Shown: positions 1 to 5,935, counted from the stretch's first letter. The stretch: 8,818 nucleotides of DNA from Dehalococcoidales bacterium (GCA_030641585.1 DAOWHE010000047.1:1-8818); one strand, 5' to 3'. A program made the numbers and translations. Notes: generated by a model not told the origin, from the letters alone.

Positions 1-1
1 G

Positions 2-283
2 CTAGAAGACGAGTCTCACACTAACGGGCTACTTGAGCACCCCCAGTACACTCGCCCAGCAGAATATAGAGGCTGGTCAGTACCCGAGGTTCTACTCTCC
101 GGAAACCATGCCCAAATCGCCAAGCGGCGCCGCCAGCAGGCAATTGCTCGCACCCTTGAGCGTCGTCCGGAGCTACTAAAGGGGGCCAATCTGACCTCGG
201 AGGAAAGGCGGTTGGTCAGGGAGCTAGCTGAGAATCCAGCCTCATCTCCACCCTCTATTGAAACCAAGGCCGCCCCAGGGTGA
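2..283 (+). CDS. trmD: tRNA (guanine37-N1)-methyltransferase, C-terminal part
   Basis: This is the last 93 codons of TrmD, open at the left edge and ending in TGA. The enzyme methylates N1 of G37, next to the anticodon, with S-adenosylmethionine and so prevents +1 frameshifting. The visible part contains the family block HTNGLLEHPQYTRP (visible residues 6-20 region), then RGWSVPEVLLSGNHAQI and an Arg-rich helix (KRRRQQAIARTLERRPELL), all typical of the TrmD C-terminal domain that contacts tRNA. TrmD is usually 230-260 aa, so roughly 60% lies outside the window. Counting back from GLL, the residue at the E. coli catalytic Asp169 position appears to be Glu (visible residue 4, in LEDESH); I recall similar residues in other Gram-positive-type TrmDs. 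The next gene is rplS, the normal partner, which supports the call. Confidence 0.95.
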   Translation, partial: LEDESHTNGLLEHPQYTRPAEYRGWSVPEVLLSGNHAQIAKRRRQQAIARTLERRPELLKGANLTSEERRLVRELAENPASSPPSIETKAAPG

Positions 284-341
284 ATCGGCAGTGTCCCGGC
301 CACAGGCTTGATAAATTAGCCGGTTAATGATTTACTTAATG

Positions 342-348
342 TAAGGAG
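342..348 (+). promoter_or_regulatory. Shine-Dalgarno of rplS
   Basis: TAAGGAG lies 9 nt before the rplS ATG. It is a strong ribosome binding site and fixes the start at 358. The 74-nt gap from trmD has no hairpin that looks like a terminator, so read-through from trmD is likely. A poor promoter-like pair (TTGATA at 308-313, TTTACT at 331-336, 17-bp spacing) is present but I do not trust it. Confidence 0.8.
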
Positions 349-357
349 TTTTACAGA

Positions 358-696
358 ATGGATGTAGCTCAACTTAGCCAAACAAAACCAAATCCCAATA
401 TCCCCGAGCTTGCCCCTGGCGATACGGTAAAGGTCAGTGCCAAGATTGTAGAAGGAGAAAAGGAACGCATCCAGCTATTTCAGGGAGTAGTGATTAAGGT
501 TCGCCGCGGCGCTGACGGTGGCAATTTCACTGTAAGGCGTGTTGCCTACGGTATCGGTGTCGAGCGCACCTTCCCCCTCCGTTCACCACTGGTAGCTAAG
601 GTAGAAGTGGTACGTCATGGGAAAGTGCGCCGGGCCAAGCTTTACTACCTGCGGGGCTTAAGCGGCAAGGCGGCTCGTATTAAGGAAAAGCAGTAG
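358..696 (+). CDS. rplS: 50S ribosomal protein L19
   Basis: The 112-aa product is close to the usual L19 length of about 115. L19 sits at the 30S-50S interface of the ribosome. The protein carries the family signature in order: an N-terminal segment ending in PELAPGDTVKV, the central IQLFQGVVIKVRRGADGGNF beta-barrel region, then YGIGVERTFPLRSPLV, and VRRAKLYYLRGLSGKAARIKE near the C-terminus. ATG at 358 is preceded by a strong Shine-Dalgarno and gives the expected N-terminus. It follows trmD by 74 nt in the standard bacterial order trmD-rplS, so it is probably the last gene of the rpsP-rimM-trmD-rplS operon, with possible continuation into priA 88 nt downstream. Nothing is missing or broken. 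Confidence 0.98.
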   Translation: MDVAQLSQTKPNPNIPELAPGDTVKVSAKIVEGEKERIQLFQGVVIKVRRGADGGNFTVRRVAYGIGVERTFPLRSPLVAKVEVVRHGKVRRAKLYYLRGLSGKAARIKEKQ

Positions 697-772
697 CCGC
701 CGGCAAAAATACAGGTGATAATTAGCCCGCATAGAAAGCGACACGCTACCTGAAATTTAGAGCCACTCTTTT

Positions 773-776
773 GGAG
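773..776 (+). promoter_or_regulatory. Shine-Dalgarno deciding the priA TTG start
   Basis: GGAG is 8 nt upstream of TTG at 785. The protein read from this TTG begins MPYAEVSVNSP, the expected PriA N-terminus, and the nearest in-frame ATG (833) lies inside the conserved N-terminal domain. TTG is therefore the likely start. Confidence 0.7.
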
Positions 777-784
777 CACAACCG

Positions 785-3211
785 TTGCCTTATGCTGAGG
801 TTAGTGTCAATTCGCCGGTAGCCCAGCGCCGGATGTTTAGCTATGCCATCCCCGGTGGTTTAAGCATTGACATCGGGCAGGCGGTCTGGGTCCCCTTTGG
901 TGATAAAGTCCTCCAGGGCATAGTTCTAGAGCTAAGCGACTACCCCTCAGTTACGGAAACCAGAGAAATAACCGGCGTAATTTCGCCCCAGCGGCTACTA
1001 TCTCCTGCCCAGGTGATGCTGGCTCGCTGGCTCAGTGACTACTACCTCTGCCCCCTTTTTGACGCTGTAGCCTTGATGCTGCCGCCCGGCTTTGAACGTA
1101 AGGTGCTCACCTTCATCTCTACTTCGGTAGCTGCTGATAACCATGATCTGTCTTCTCTAACCCCGCAGCAGAGGCGGGTTATTGAATTAGCCCAGAGGCA
1201 GGGCAAGGTAGGCTTAAGGCAACTGGAAAAGGTACTGGGTAAAAAAAGAGCCCAGAGCGTTGTTTCACAGCTAGTCAAACGAGGTCTGGTGGTTAGAAAC
1301 TATGAGCTTGAGCCGATTAAGGTAAGGCCCAAAAAAGAGCTATACCTCAGTCTAGCTATAGATGCTGGTGATGCCCGGCAGGAGGCAGTAAGGCTACGCC
1401 GGAGAAGAGCCTTAAGACAGGCGGCTCTCCTTGAGTTTTTGGCTCAGCAGCCGGGACTGGTGCCCCTAGCCGAAGCCAGGCAGAGGGTTAACAGTGATAA
1501 AGCGGTGGCTGATGCCTTAGTCAGCAAGGGTTTAGTCACCTTTCAGTATACTGAAGTAAAAAGGGAACCAATTTCCTACCAGGGGATTACGCCCCAAGCG
1601 CCACTGACTCTTACCGCCGCCCAAAATAAAGCTCATAATTCCGTCAGAGAAAGCCTGTTACAGGATAAAACAGCTATCTTTCTGCTTCACGGGGTTACCG
1701 GCTCAGGCAAGACAGAAGTCTATTTGCAGGCTCTGGCTGAAGCAGTTAAGCTGGGCAAACGGGGAATTGTCCTGGTACCAGAAATTGCCCTCACTCCTCA
1801 GACCATAGAGCGATTTTCCGCCCGCTTTCCGGGTAAGGTTGCCGTCCTTCACAGTAAGCTCTCCCTTGGAGAACAATTTGATGAGTGGCGGCGGATAAGA
1901 AACAGCGAATTTGATGTCGTCATTGGCTCCCGTAGCGCTATCTTTGCCCCGCAACCCGAGCTGGGTCTCATTGTTATTGACGAGGAGCACGAGTGGACCT
2001 ATAAGCAGGATACGTCACCCCGATACCACACCCGTGATGTGGCCATAAAGCTGGCTGAGCTTGAGGGGGCAGTAGTTATTCTGGGTAGTGCCACCCCTGA
2101 TGTGGTAACTCTTTACCAGGCTCAAAGAGGAGACTATCACCTTCTAGAGCTCCCCGAGCGGCTTACTCCCCACGAGGGTTCAGCTCTACCCCAGGCCCAG
2201 ATAGTTGATTTAAGGGACGAGCTCAAGGCTGGCAATAGGAGTATTTTCAGTCGCTTGCTTAAACAAGCAATAGATAAAGCTATAGTAAATAAAGAACAGG
2301 TTATTCTGTTTTTCAATCGGCGGGGAGCAGCTAGTTTCATTCAATGTCGCAGTTGCGGCCTGGTGCTGCGCTGCCGGCGTTGCCAGGTCGCTCTCAGTTA
2401 CCATTCGGCTGAGGATGCTCTGGTCTGCCACCAGTGTAACTACCGAACGGCAGTGCCACAGACTTGTCCCCGGTGTCTTAGCCGCCGCATAAAGTTCCTG
2501 GGCATTGGCACCCAGAAGCTGGAGCAGGAAGCCGGCCTTACCTTTCCCCAAGCCAGACTACTGCGCTGGGATAGTGACACCACCCGGGGAAAGCACTCCC
2601 ATCAGGAAATATTAGACAGCTTCCGTGCCCATAAAGCCGATATCCTTATCGGCACCCAGATGGTAGCCAAGGGGCTGGATATACCCCTGGTTACCCTGGT
2701 TGGGGTAGTTAGCGCCGATACTGGCTTAAACCTGCCTGACTTCCGGGCTGGGGCAAGAACCTTTCAGCTCCTTTCCCAGGTAGCCGGCCGGGCCGGGCGA
2801 GGTGTCCTGGGGGGGCAGGTCATTATTCAAACCTACTCTCCTCAGCATTACGCAATCAGGGCAGCGGTTGAACACGATTACGCCTCTTTCTTTAAGCAGG
2901 AGATTGCCTATCGCCTGAAGCTTCATTATCCCCCTTTCTGCCAACTAGTCCGCCTAATTTTCTGCCACACCAATGATGCTCAATGCCAGAGGGAGGCCGA
3001 GAGAATGAAGCGACTGATTATTGCCGAAAGAGACTCCAGGGGAATAGCAGATATCAGTTTGATTGGTCCGGCGCCGGCATTTATTCACCGCCTTAGAGGC
3101 CGGTTCCGGTGGCAGCTCATACTTCGTGGCTCTGAACTGGCTACTTTCCTATCCCAGCTAACCATCCCCCAGGGCTGGACGGTAGACGTTGACCCGGTAG
3201 GTCTAGTTTAG
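785..3211 (+). CDS. priA: Primosomal replication-restart helicase PriA (N')
   Basis: The 808-aa protein is full length for PriA, an SF2 3'-to-5' DNA helicase that recognises stalled forks and starts reloading of the replicative helicase. Visible in order: the N-terminal 3'-DNA-binding domain (YAEVSVNSP, FSYAIP); Walker A GVTGSGKT at 303-310; motif Ia VPEIALTPQ at 331-339; Walker B DEEHE at 399-403, followed by WTYKQDTSPRYHTRD; motif III GSATPD at 434-439; eight zinc-binding Cys (521, 524, 530, 533, 548, 551, 561, 564) in two zinc sites; GTQMVAKGLD at 623-632; motif VI QVAGRAGRG at 665-673; and the C-terminal DVDPVGLV. All catalytic elements are intact, so helicase activity is expected, unlike lineages with a degraded PriA. 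It starts at TTG behind a Shine-Dalgarno, 88 nt after rplS. No promoter of its own is evident. Confidence 0.98.
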   Translation: MPYAEVSVNSPVAQRRMFSYAIPGGLSIDIGQAVWVPFGDKVLQGIVLELSDYPSVTETREITGVISPQRLLSPAQVMLARWLSDYYLCPLFDAVALMLPPGFERKVLTFISTSVAADNHDLSSLTPQQRRVIELAQRQGKVGLRQLEKVLGKKRAQSVVSQLVKRGLVVRNYELEPIKVRPKKELYLSLAIDAGDARQEAVRLRRRRALRQAALLEFLAQQPGLVPLAEARQRVNSDKAVADALVSKGLVTFQYTEVKREPISYQGITPQAPLTLTAAQNKAHNSVRESLLQDKTAIFLLHGVTGSGKTEVYLQALAEAVKLGKRGIVLVPEIALTPQTIERFSARFPGKVAVLHSKLSLGEQFDEWRRIRNSEFDVVIGSRSAIFAPQPELGLIVIDEEHEWTYKQDTSPRYHTRDVAIKLAELEGAVVILGSATPDVVTLYQAQRGDYHLLELPERLTPHEGSALPQAQIVDLRDELKAGNRSIFSRLLKQAIDKAIVNKEQVILFFNRRGAASFIQCRSCGLVLRCRRCQVALSYHSAEDALVCHQCNYRTAVPQTCPRCLSRRIKFLGIGTQKLEQEAGLTFPQARLLRWDSDTTRGKHSHQEILDSFRAHKADILIGTQMVAKGLDIPLVTLVGVVSADTGLNLPDFRAGARTFQLLSQVAGRAGRGVLGGQVIIQTYSPQHYAIRAAVEHDYASFFKQEIAYRLKLHYPPFCQLVRLIFCHTNDAQCQREAERMKRLIIAERDSRGIADISLIGPAPAFIHRLRGRFRWQLILRGSELATFLSQLTIPQGWTVDVDPVGLV

Positions 3212-3223
3212 GTTTTGCGGGTA

Positions 3224-3236
3224 GCTTCCAGGAAGC
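3224..3236. repeat. Short palindrome between priA and the minus-strand HTH ORF
   Basis: GCTTCC-A-GGAAGC is a perfect odd palindrome located 13 nt after the priA stop and 19 nt beyond the stop of the convergent small ORF. It can fold as a 5-bp stem with a 3-nt loop on either strand. No clear U-tract follows on the plus side. It may act as a weak bidirectional terminator, but this is only suggested by its position. Confidence 0.3.
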
Positions 3237-3254
3237 AATGCTAATAGAAAACGT

Positions 3255-3419
3255 CTATTTCCTGCTTAATTGGGTAGCAGTTGGCATCTCAGCGGTAAGG
3301 TAGAAAAGGTCATCCGGCCTGCGTCCGGGGAAGGTTTTTACTGCCCCAACAATAAATTTTTGATTGATGCAGCGCTTACCTTCCTTCACCCGATAAACCT
3401 GACTCGCCGATATCCCCAT
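3255..3419 (-). CDS. Small helix-turn-helix protein or N-terminally broken remnant
   Basis: Reading the minus strand from ATG at 3419 to TAG at 3255 gives 54 residues beginning MGISASQVYRVKEGKR, continuing INQKFIVGAVKTFPG and then PDDLFYLTAEMP. The first part resembles the recognition half of an XRE/Cro-type helix-turn-helix (GIS.SQVYRVKEGKR). The segment KFIVGAVKTFPG..PDDLFYL matches the helix that follows the recognition helix in many such regulators, which ends in a D-DLF turn. The first HTH helices are missing: in frame, only PTVIK precedes the Met before a TAA. It could be a minimal DNA-binding protein or a gene that lost its 5' end by frameshift. A candidate promoter lies just upstream on the same strand. 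It has no Shine-Dalgarno. It is convergent with priA and divergent from the XRE gene at 3672. I recall similar short ORFs in Dehalococcoidia but cannot verify this. Confidence 0.5.
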   Translation of the reverse strand: MGISASQVYRVKEGKRCINQKFIVGAVKTFPGRRPDDLFYLTAEMPTATQLSRK

Positions 3420-3438
3420 CTTGATGACGGTTGGTTAT

Positions 3439-3467
3439 ATTAGAACCCCAAATATGCCATTTATCAA
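3439..3467 (-). promoter_or_regulatory. Candidate sigma70 promoter for the small HTH ORF
   Basis: On the minus strand, TTGATA (3467-3462) and TCTAAT (3444-3439) are separated by exactly 17 bp, each matching consensus at five of six positions. Transcription would begin near 3432, giving a leader of about 12 nt before ATG at 3419. The -35 box forms one arm of the palindrome TATCA-AGA-TGATA (3462-3474), a possible operator. Confidence 0.4.
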
Positions 3468-3636
3468 GATGATACATAGAAAAAGTTTTGTAATTCGTCC
3501 AAATCTATGCTACTTGGCAAAGCAGAAAGTCAGCTAAAATTGTCACTTTTTCCAGCCGAAAGGCAATAAAAGATAGCTATAGCGGTAGGCCCATTAAAAA
3601 TTGCCTCCGGGCAATAAAAATTATGGTAATAGCCTA
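3468..3636. other. AT-rich divergent intergenic region
   Basis: This is the space between the two divergently oriented candidate promoters. I see no ORF with family resemblance and no RNA gene. It holds the ATTGCC/GGCAAT inverted repeat and the duplicated decamer described separately. On the minus strand a short frame reads LDELQNFFYVSS before a stop (about 3500-3470). This might be a decayed N-terminus of the small HTH gene in another frame, but that is speculative. Confidence 0.4.
3562..3619 (+). repeat. Direct repeat GGCAATAAAA, second copy within an inverted repeat
   Basis: The decamer GGCAATAAAA occurs at 3562-3571 and again at 3610-3619, 48 bp apart. The second copy forms the right arm of ATTGCC-TCCG-GGCAAT (3600-3615), 6-bp arms around a 4-nt loop, ending 21 bp upstream of the -35 box of the XRE gene. 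The arrangement is compatible with a regulator-binding site, possibly for the XRE protein itself, but no binding evidence exists. Confidence 0.4.
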
Positions 3637-3665
3637 TTGACTTTTGCCATTTGGCTAGTTATAAT
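3637..3665 (+). promoter_or_regulatory. Near-consensus sigma70 promoter of the XRE-family gene
   Basis: TTGACT (3637-3642) and a perfect TATAAT (3660-3665) are spaced by 17 bp, matching the housekeeping consensus at 11 of 12 positions. The predicted transcription start, about 7 nt after the -10 box, coincides with the A of ATG at 3672, so the mRNA should be leaderless. The spacer contains the palindrome GCCA-TT-TGGC (3646-3655), a possible operator that would block RNA polymerase. Confidence 0.75.
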
Positions 3666-3671
3666 GATGAT

Positions 3672-4055
3672 ATGGTTAATGTTCAACGGACTGGTCTAGG
3701 TGAATTAATCAGACAGCAAAGGGTTGCTATACCGCTGACACTGCAAGAACTTGCCCGCCTGTCGGGTACTTCTCCATCACACCTGGGGCGTGTTGAGAGG
3801 AGTGAGCGTTTTCCCTCAGCCCGCATCCTGCGAAAAATCGCCAAGCCTCTAGGTTTTGAGGAGAATGAGCTATTTACTCTGGCTGGCTATCTTTCCCCTC
3901 AGCCCAGCGCCACCTCTGAGGCACAGCCAAGCTATGGCGGCGGACAATTGGACCCCTATGTTTCCCGGGTATTAGCCCAGGAGTCGGTTGAGACCCAGCG
4001 GGCTGTCATCGGCATCCTTTCCATACTAAAGAGTATTGCCAAGAGCACGGCCTAG
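3672..4055 (+). CDS. XRE-family helix-turn-helix transcriptional regulator
   Basis: The 127-aa protein carries a Cro/CI-type HTH domain at about residues 9-73: LGELIRQQR (helix 1), TLQELARLSG (23-32, helix 2), SPSHLGRVERSERFPS (recognition helix and turn, 34-49), then ILRKIAKPLGF and NELFTLAGY. A Pro/Ser/Gly-rich linker (about 75-95) leads to a C-terminal helical tail, LDPYVSRVLAQESVETQRAV to about 121, possibly for dimerisation. There is no ligand-binding or enzymatic domain. A longer frame opens at TTG 3651, but that codon lies inside the promoter, upstream of the predicted mRNA 5' end. ATG at 3672 is therefore preferred. No Shine-Dalgarno precedes it, consistent with leaderless translation. 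I recall a similar small XRE protein in Dehalococcoidia genomes; the target is unknown. Palindromes around its promoter hint at autoregulation. Confidence 0.85.
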   Translation: MVNVQRTGLGELIRQQRVAIPLTLQELARLSGTSPSHLGRVERSERFPSARILRKIAKPLGFEENELFTLAGYLSPQPSATSEAQPSYGGGQLDPYVSRVLAQESVETQRAVIGILSILKSIAKSTA

Positions 4056-4078
4056 GAACGCCACTAGCGCCATATCCC

Positions 4079-4101
4079 CGTCTCAAGGAAGCCTGGAGAC
4101 G
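4079..4101 (+). terminator. Hairpin after the XRE gene, candidate terminator
   Basis: CGTCTC (4079-4084) pairs with GAGACG (4096-4101). Inside, after one A-G mismatch, AGG pairs with CCT around an AAG loop. The stem lies 24 nt after the XRE stop and is followed by a pyrimidine-rich run (TCGTCTTCT) rather than a true T-tract. It is a plausible but imperfect intrinsic terminator, separating the monocistronic XRE gene from cca. Confidence 0.5.
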
Positions 4102-4126
4102 TCGTCTTCTATCGGATAGCTAACCC

Positions 4127-4165
4127 TCACCTCCTTAGAGATCCCCTCCTCTCCACTTTAAGGAG
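4127..4165 (+). repeat. Inverted repeat containing an anti-Shine-Dalgarno-like decamer
   Basis: TCACCTCCTT at 4127-4136 equals the usual 3'-end sequence of bacterial 16S rRNA. CTCCTTA (4131-4137) is complementary to TAAGGAG at 4159-4165. No coding frame uses either element. This may be chance in a pyrimidine-rich spacer. Confidence 0.25.
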
Positions 4166-4201
4166 AACAGAGCCCCTAATCTTGCTCACATTCGCTGTAA
4201 A

Positions 4202-4238
4202 AAGGCAGTTCTAAACGCCTCTTAAAGAAACCTGCCTT
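4202..4238 (+). repeat. Inverted repeat abutting the cca -35 box
   Basis: AAGGCAG (4202-4208) and CTGCCTT (4232-4238) are 7-bp inverted arms 23 nt apart. The right arm ends one base before the -35 hexamer. It could be a binding site or coincidence. Apart from this, the two features above and the promoter, the 223-nt gap 4056-4278 shows no gene. Confidence 0.25.
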
Positions 4239-4239
4239 C

Positions 4240-4268
4240 TTGATAAATGCCGGCTACTAGGGTATAGT
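4240..4268 (+). promoter_or_regulatory. Candidate sigma70 promoter of the nucleotidyltransferase gene
   Basis: TTGATA (4240-4245) and TATAGT (4263-4268) are separated by 17 bp, each matching consensus at five of six positions. The start of transcription would fall near 4275, leaving about 4 nt before ATG at 4279. The AGGG at 4271-4274 would then lie outside the mRNA, so it is unlikely to act as a Shine-Dalgarno. Confidence 0.55.
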
Positions 4269-4278
4269 TTAGGGCTAG

Positions 4279-5856
4279 ATGATAACTGTGGTTTTTAATG
4301 GTTTGAAGCTGCCAGTTAAGCCCAGAACCTTATCTCTTTTAAAACAGGTAGGAAGTTTTTTCGCCAGGCAGAATATTCAAGCGTATATTGTTGGCGGCTT
4401 TGTCCGTGACCTGCTACTAAAAAGAGACACCGCTGATATTGATATTGCCCTAAGGGCGGATGCGCTGGAGATTGCTCCTGGGCTAGCCGCGGCACTTGGT
4501 GGCAAGTATATCCCGCTGGATGAGGTTAACCGAGTGGGCCGGGTAGTCATAACCAGCGGGGAAGAACCACCAGATATAGTTAGGTGGCAGCTTGATTTGT
4601 CAACCGCCCAAGATGGCATTATAGAAGACCTTAAGCGACGTGACTTCACCATAAATGCTGTGGCAATTGACCTTGGAAGGATTACTCAACCTCAAGCCTC
4701 CCCTGATAAACAGCCCCTAGACGAAGCAGAGATAGCAACCGAGCTCATAGACCCATATAACGGCTTAAATGACCTCCGCCAACGGGTGGTCAGGGCTGTT
4801 TCTGAAAAAGCCTTCCAGTCGGATGCGTTACGTCTGCTAAGAGCGGTGCGTCTGGCTTCGGAGCTTGGCTTTAACATCAGCCGGGAGACCGAGGCTCTAA
4901 TTAAACACCACGCTCACCTTATTGCCGGTGTAGCCGGTGAGCGAATACGAGAAGAGCTACTCAAGCTACTGGTAGCCCCTAAAACCGAGCAACTCTTGCT
5001 CTACCTTGATTATTTGGGACTAATGACCGCCCTGATTCCAGAACTGGCTCGTACAAAAGGGGTTGAGCAACCCAGAGAACACACCTGGGACATTTTTAAC
5101 CATTCAGTTAAGGCGGTAGCTGCCGCCGACTTTGTGCTCAGGCAGGGAGACTGGCAATATGCCGGTGGGGAGGTCCTTAAGCTCGTTCCCTGGTCAGCAG
5201 AGCTTGAAGAGCACTTTAACCTCAAGGTCAACAGTGGCAGCACCAGAAGGCTACTGCTTAAACTGGCGGCACTCCTTCATGACATTGCCAAACCGCAAAC
5301 AAAAATCATTGACGGCCAGGGCAGGATGCGTTTTTTCGGCCACCCCAAGGAAGGAGCACCAATTGCCGCCAGCATCCTGGAAAAGCTGAGATTTTCCAGT
5401 AAAGAAGTAAAGCTGGTGGCAGGTATTGTCCGCTATCACCTTCGCCCGGTTCAGATGAGCCCGAGCGAGCTTCCCTCCCGGAGAGCAATTTATCGCTACT
5501 TCCGTGACACCGGCGAGGCAGCTATTGATACGCTTTTCTTCAGCCTGGCCGACCACCTGGCTACCAGGGGCCCAAACTTGGACATGGCCAACTGGCGGCA
5601 GCATGCCGGTATAGTGGATTATGTCCTGAGCCAGCGCTCCAAGCAGGAGGGTGTGGTCAGTCCACCCAAGTTGATTAACGGGCATGATTTAATCAATATC
5701 TTTAATTTGAGTCCGGGACCTGAACTCGGGCAACTTCTGGAGACGGTACGCGAAGCCCAGGCTTCAGGAGAGGTGTCAAGCAAACAGGAAGCTCTATCTT
5801 ATGTAAACCATTTACTAACCTTACGGGAAGAAGACCACGGTCAATCTTCCCCATGA
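4279..5856 (+). CDS. cca: Class II tRNA nucleotidyltransferase (CCA-adding or poly(A) polymerase type) with HD domain
   Basis: The 525-aa protein adds nucleotides to RNA 3' ends, most likely the CCA of tRNA. N-terminal catalytic head: GGFVRD at 39-44 and the metal-binding Asp pair D53/D55 in ADIDIA. RRDFTINA at 120-127 supplies the sugar-selecting motif. SDALRLLR at 181-188 is the base-selecting motif, normally EDxxR; here Asp182 and Arg185 remain but the Glu is Ser. GERIREELLKLL at 220-231 follows. The C-terminal half is an HD phosphohydrolase-like domain with H268/H275 (HTWDIFNH), H334-D335 (LLHDIAKP), H355 (GHP), H387 (RYH) and D425 (ADH), so its metal site looks complete; such domains in this family have phosphatase or phosphodiesterase activity. 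Sequence alone does not separate CCA-, CC-, A-adding and poly(A) enzymes. It stands alone behind its own promoter. Confidence 0.88.
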   Translation: MITVVFNGLKLPVKPRTLSLLKQVGSFFARQNIQAYIVGGFVRDLLLKRDTADIDIALRADALEIAPGLAAALGGKYIPLDEVNRVGRVVITSGEEPPDIVRWQLDLSTAQDGIIEDLKRRDFTINAVAIDLGRITQPQASPDKQPLDEAEIATELIDPYNGLNDLRQRVVRAVSEKAFQSDALRLLRAVRLASELGFNISRETEALIKHHAHLIAGVAGERIREELLKLLVAPKTEQLLLYLDYLGLMTALIPELARTKGVEQPREHTWDIFNHSVKAVAAADFVLRQGDWQYAGGEVLKLVPWSAELEEHFNLKVNSGSTRRLLLKLAALLHDIAKPQTKIIDGQGRMRFFGHPKEGAPIAASILEKLRFSSKEVKLVAGIVRYHLRPVQMSPSELPSRRAIYRYFRDTGEAAIDTLFFSLADHLATRGPNLDMANWRQHAGIVDYVLSQRSKQEGVVSPPKLINGHDLINIFNLSPGPELGQLLETVREAQASGEVSSKQEALSYVNHLLTLREEDHGQSSP

Positions 5857-5885
5857 AAAAAGGATCTATGACTTGAGGCAAGAAA

Positions 5886-5916
5886 TTGGCTTTTATAGCG
5901 GCTCCGGTTGAGCCAA
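5886..5916 (+). repeat. Overlapping inverted repeats between cca and secD
   Basis: Two alternative stems share their 3' arm: TTGGCT (5886-5891) with AGCCAA (5911-5916), and GGCTC (5900-5904) with GAGCC (5910-5914) around a 5-nt loop. The shared arm overlaps the proposed secD -35 box. It may terminate cca (a T-rich stretch follows) or act as an operator for secD. Confidence 0.35.
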
Positions 5917-5935
5917 CTATTTCTGTGCTTATAGG
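5908..5935 (+). promoter_or_regulatory. Candidate promoter of the secD-secF operon
   Basis: TTGAGC (5908-5913) and TATAGG (5930-5935) are 16 bp apart, each matching consensus at four of six positions. Transcription would start around 5942-5943, immediately before ATG at 5944. No Shine-Dalgarno is present near this ATG, so a leaderless message is plausible. Confidence 0.45.

Noticed and set aside
2..22. Glu at the TrmD catalytic Asp position as a possible inactive enzyme
   Set aside because: I recall similar E-S-x-x-x-G-L-L patterns in functional Gram-positive-type TrmD proteins, so it is probably normal; most of the gene is also outside the window.
16..303. Minus-strand 95-aa open frame opposite trmD
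   Set aside because: It mirrors the trmD C-terminus, which has clear family motifs on the + strand, and its own translation has no recognisable features.
737..747. AGCG-ACA-CGCT mini-hairpin between rplS and priA as a terminator
   Set aside because: The stem is only 4 bp and is not followed by a T-run.
1979..1993. PriA Walker B reads DEEHE rather than DEEHD
   Set aside because: DEEHE is common in PriA proteins outside Proteobacteria, and all other helicase motifs are intact.
3651..3671. TTG start extending the XRE protein by seven residues (MASYNDD)
   Set aside because: The codon lies between the -35 and -10 boxes of a near-consensus promoter and has no Shine-Dalgarno; ATG 3672 fits the expected transcript start.
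4056..4278. Search for a tRNA, riboswitch or small ORF in the XRE-cca gap
   Set aside because: No cloverleaf, no known riboswitch core and no frame with a credible start; only a hairpin, inverted repeats and a promoter are supported.
5251..5685. 144-aa minus-strand frame within cca
   Set aside because: It lies wholly inside the HD domain of cca, and its translation shows no family resemblance.
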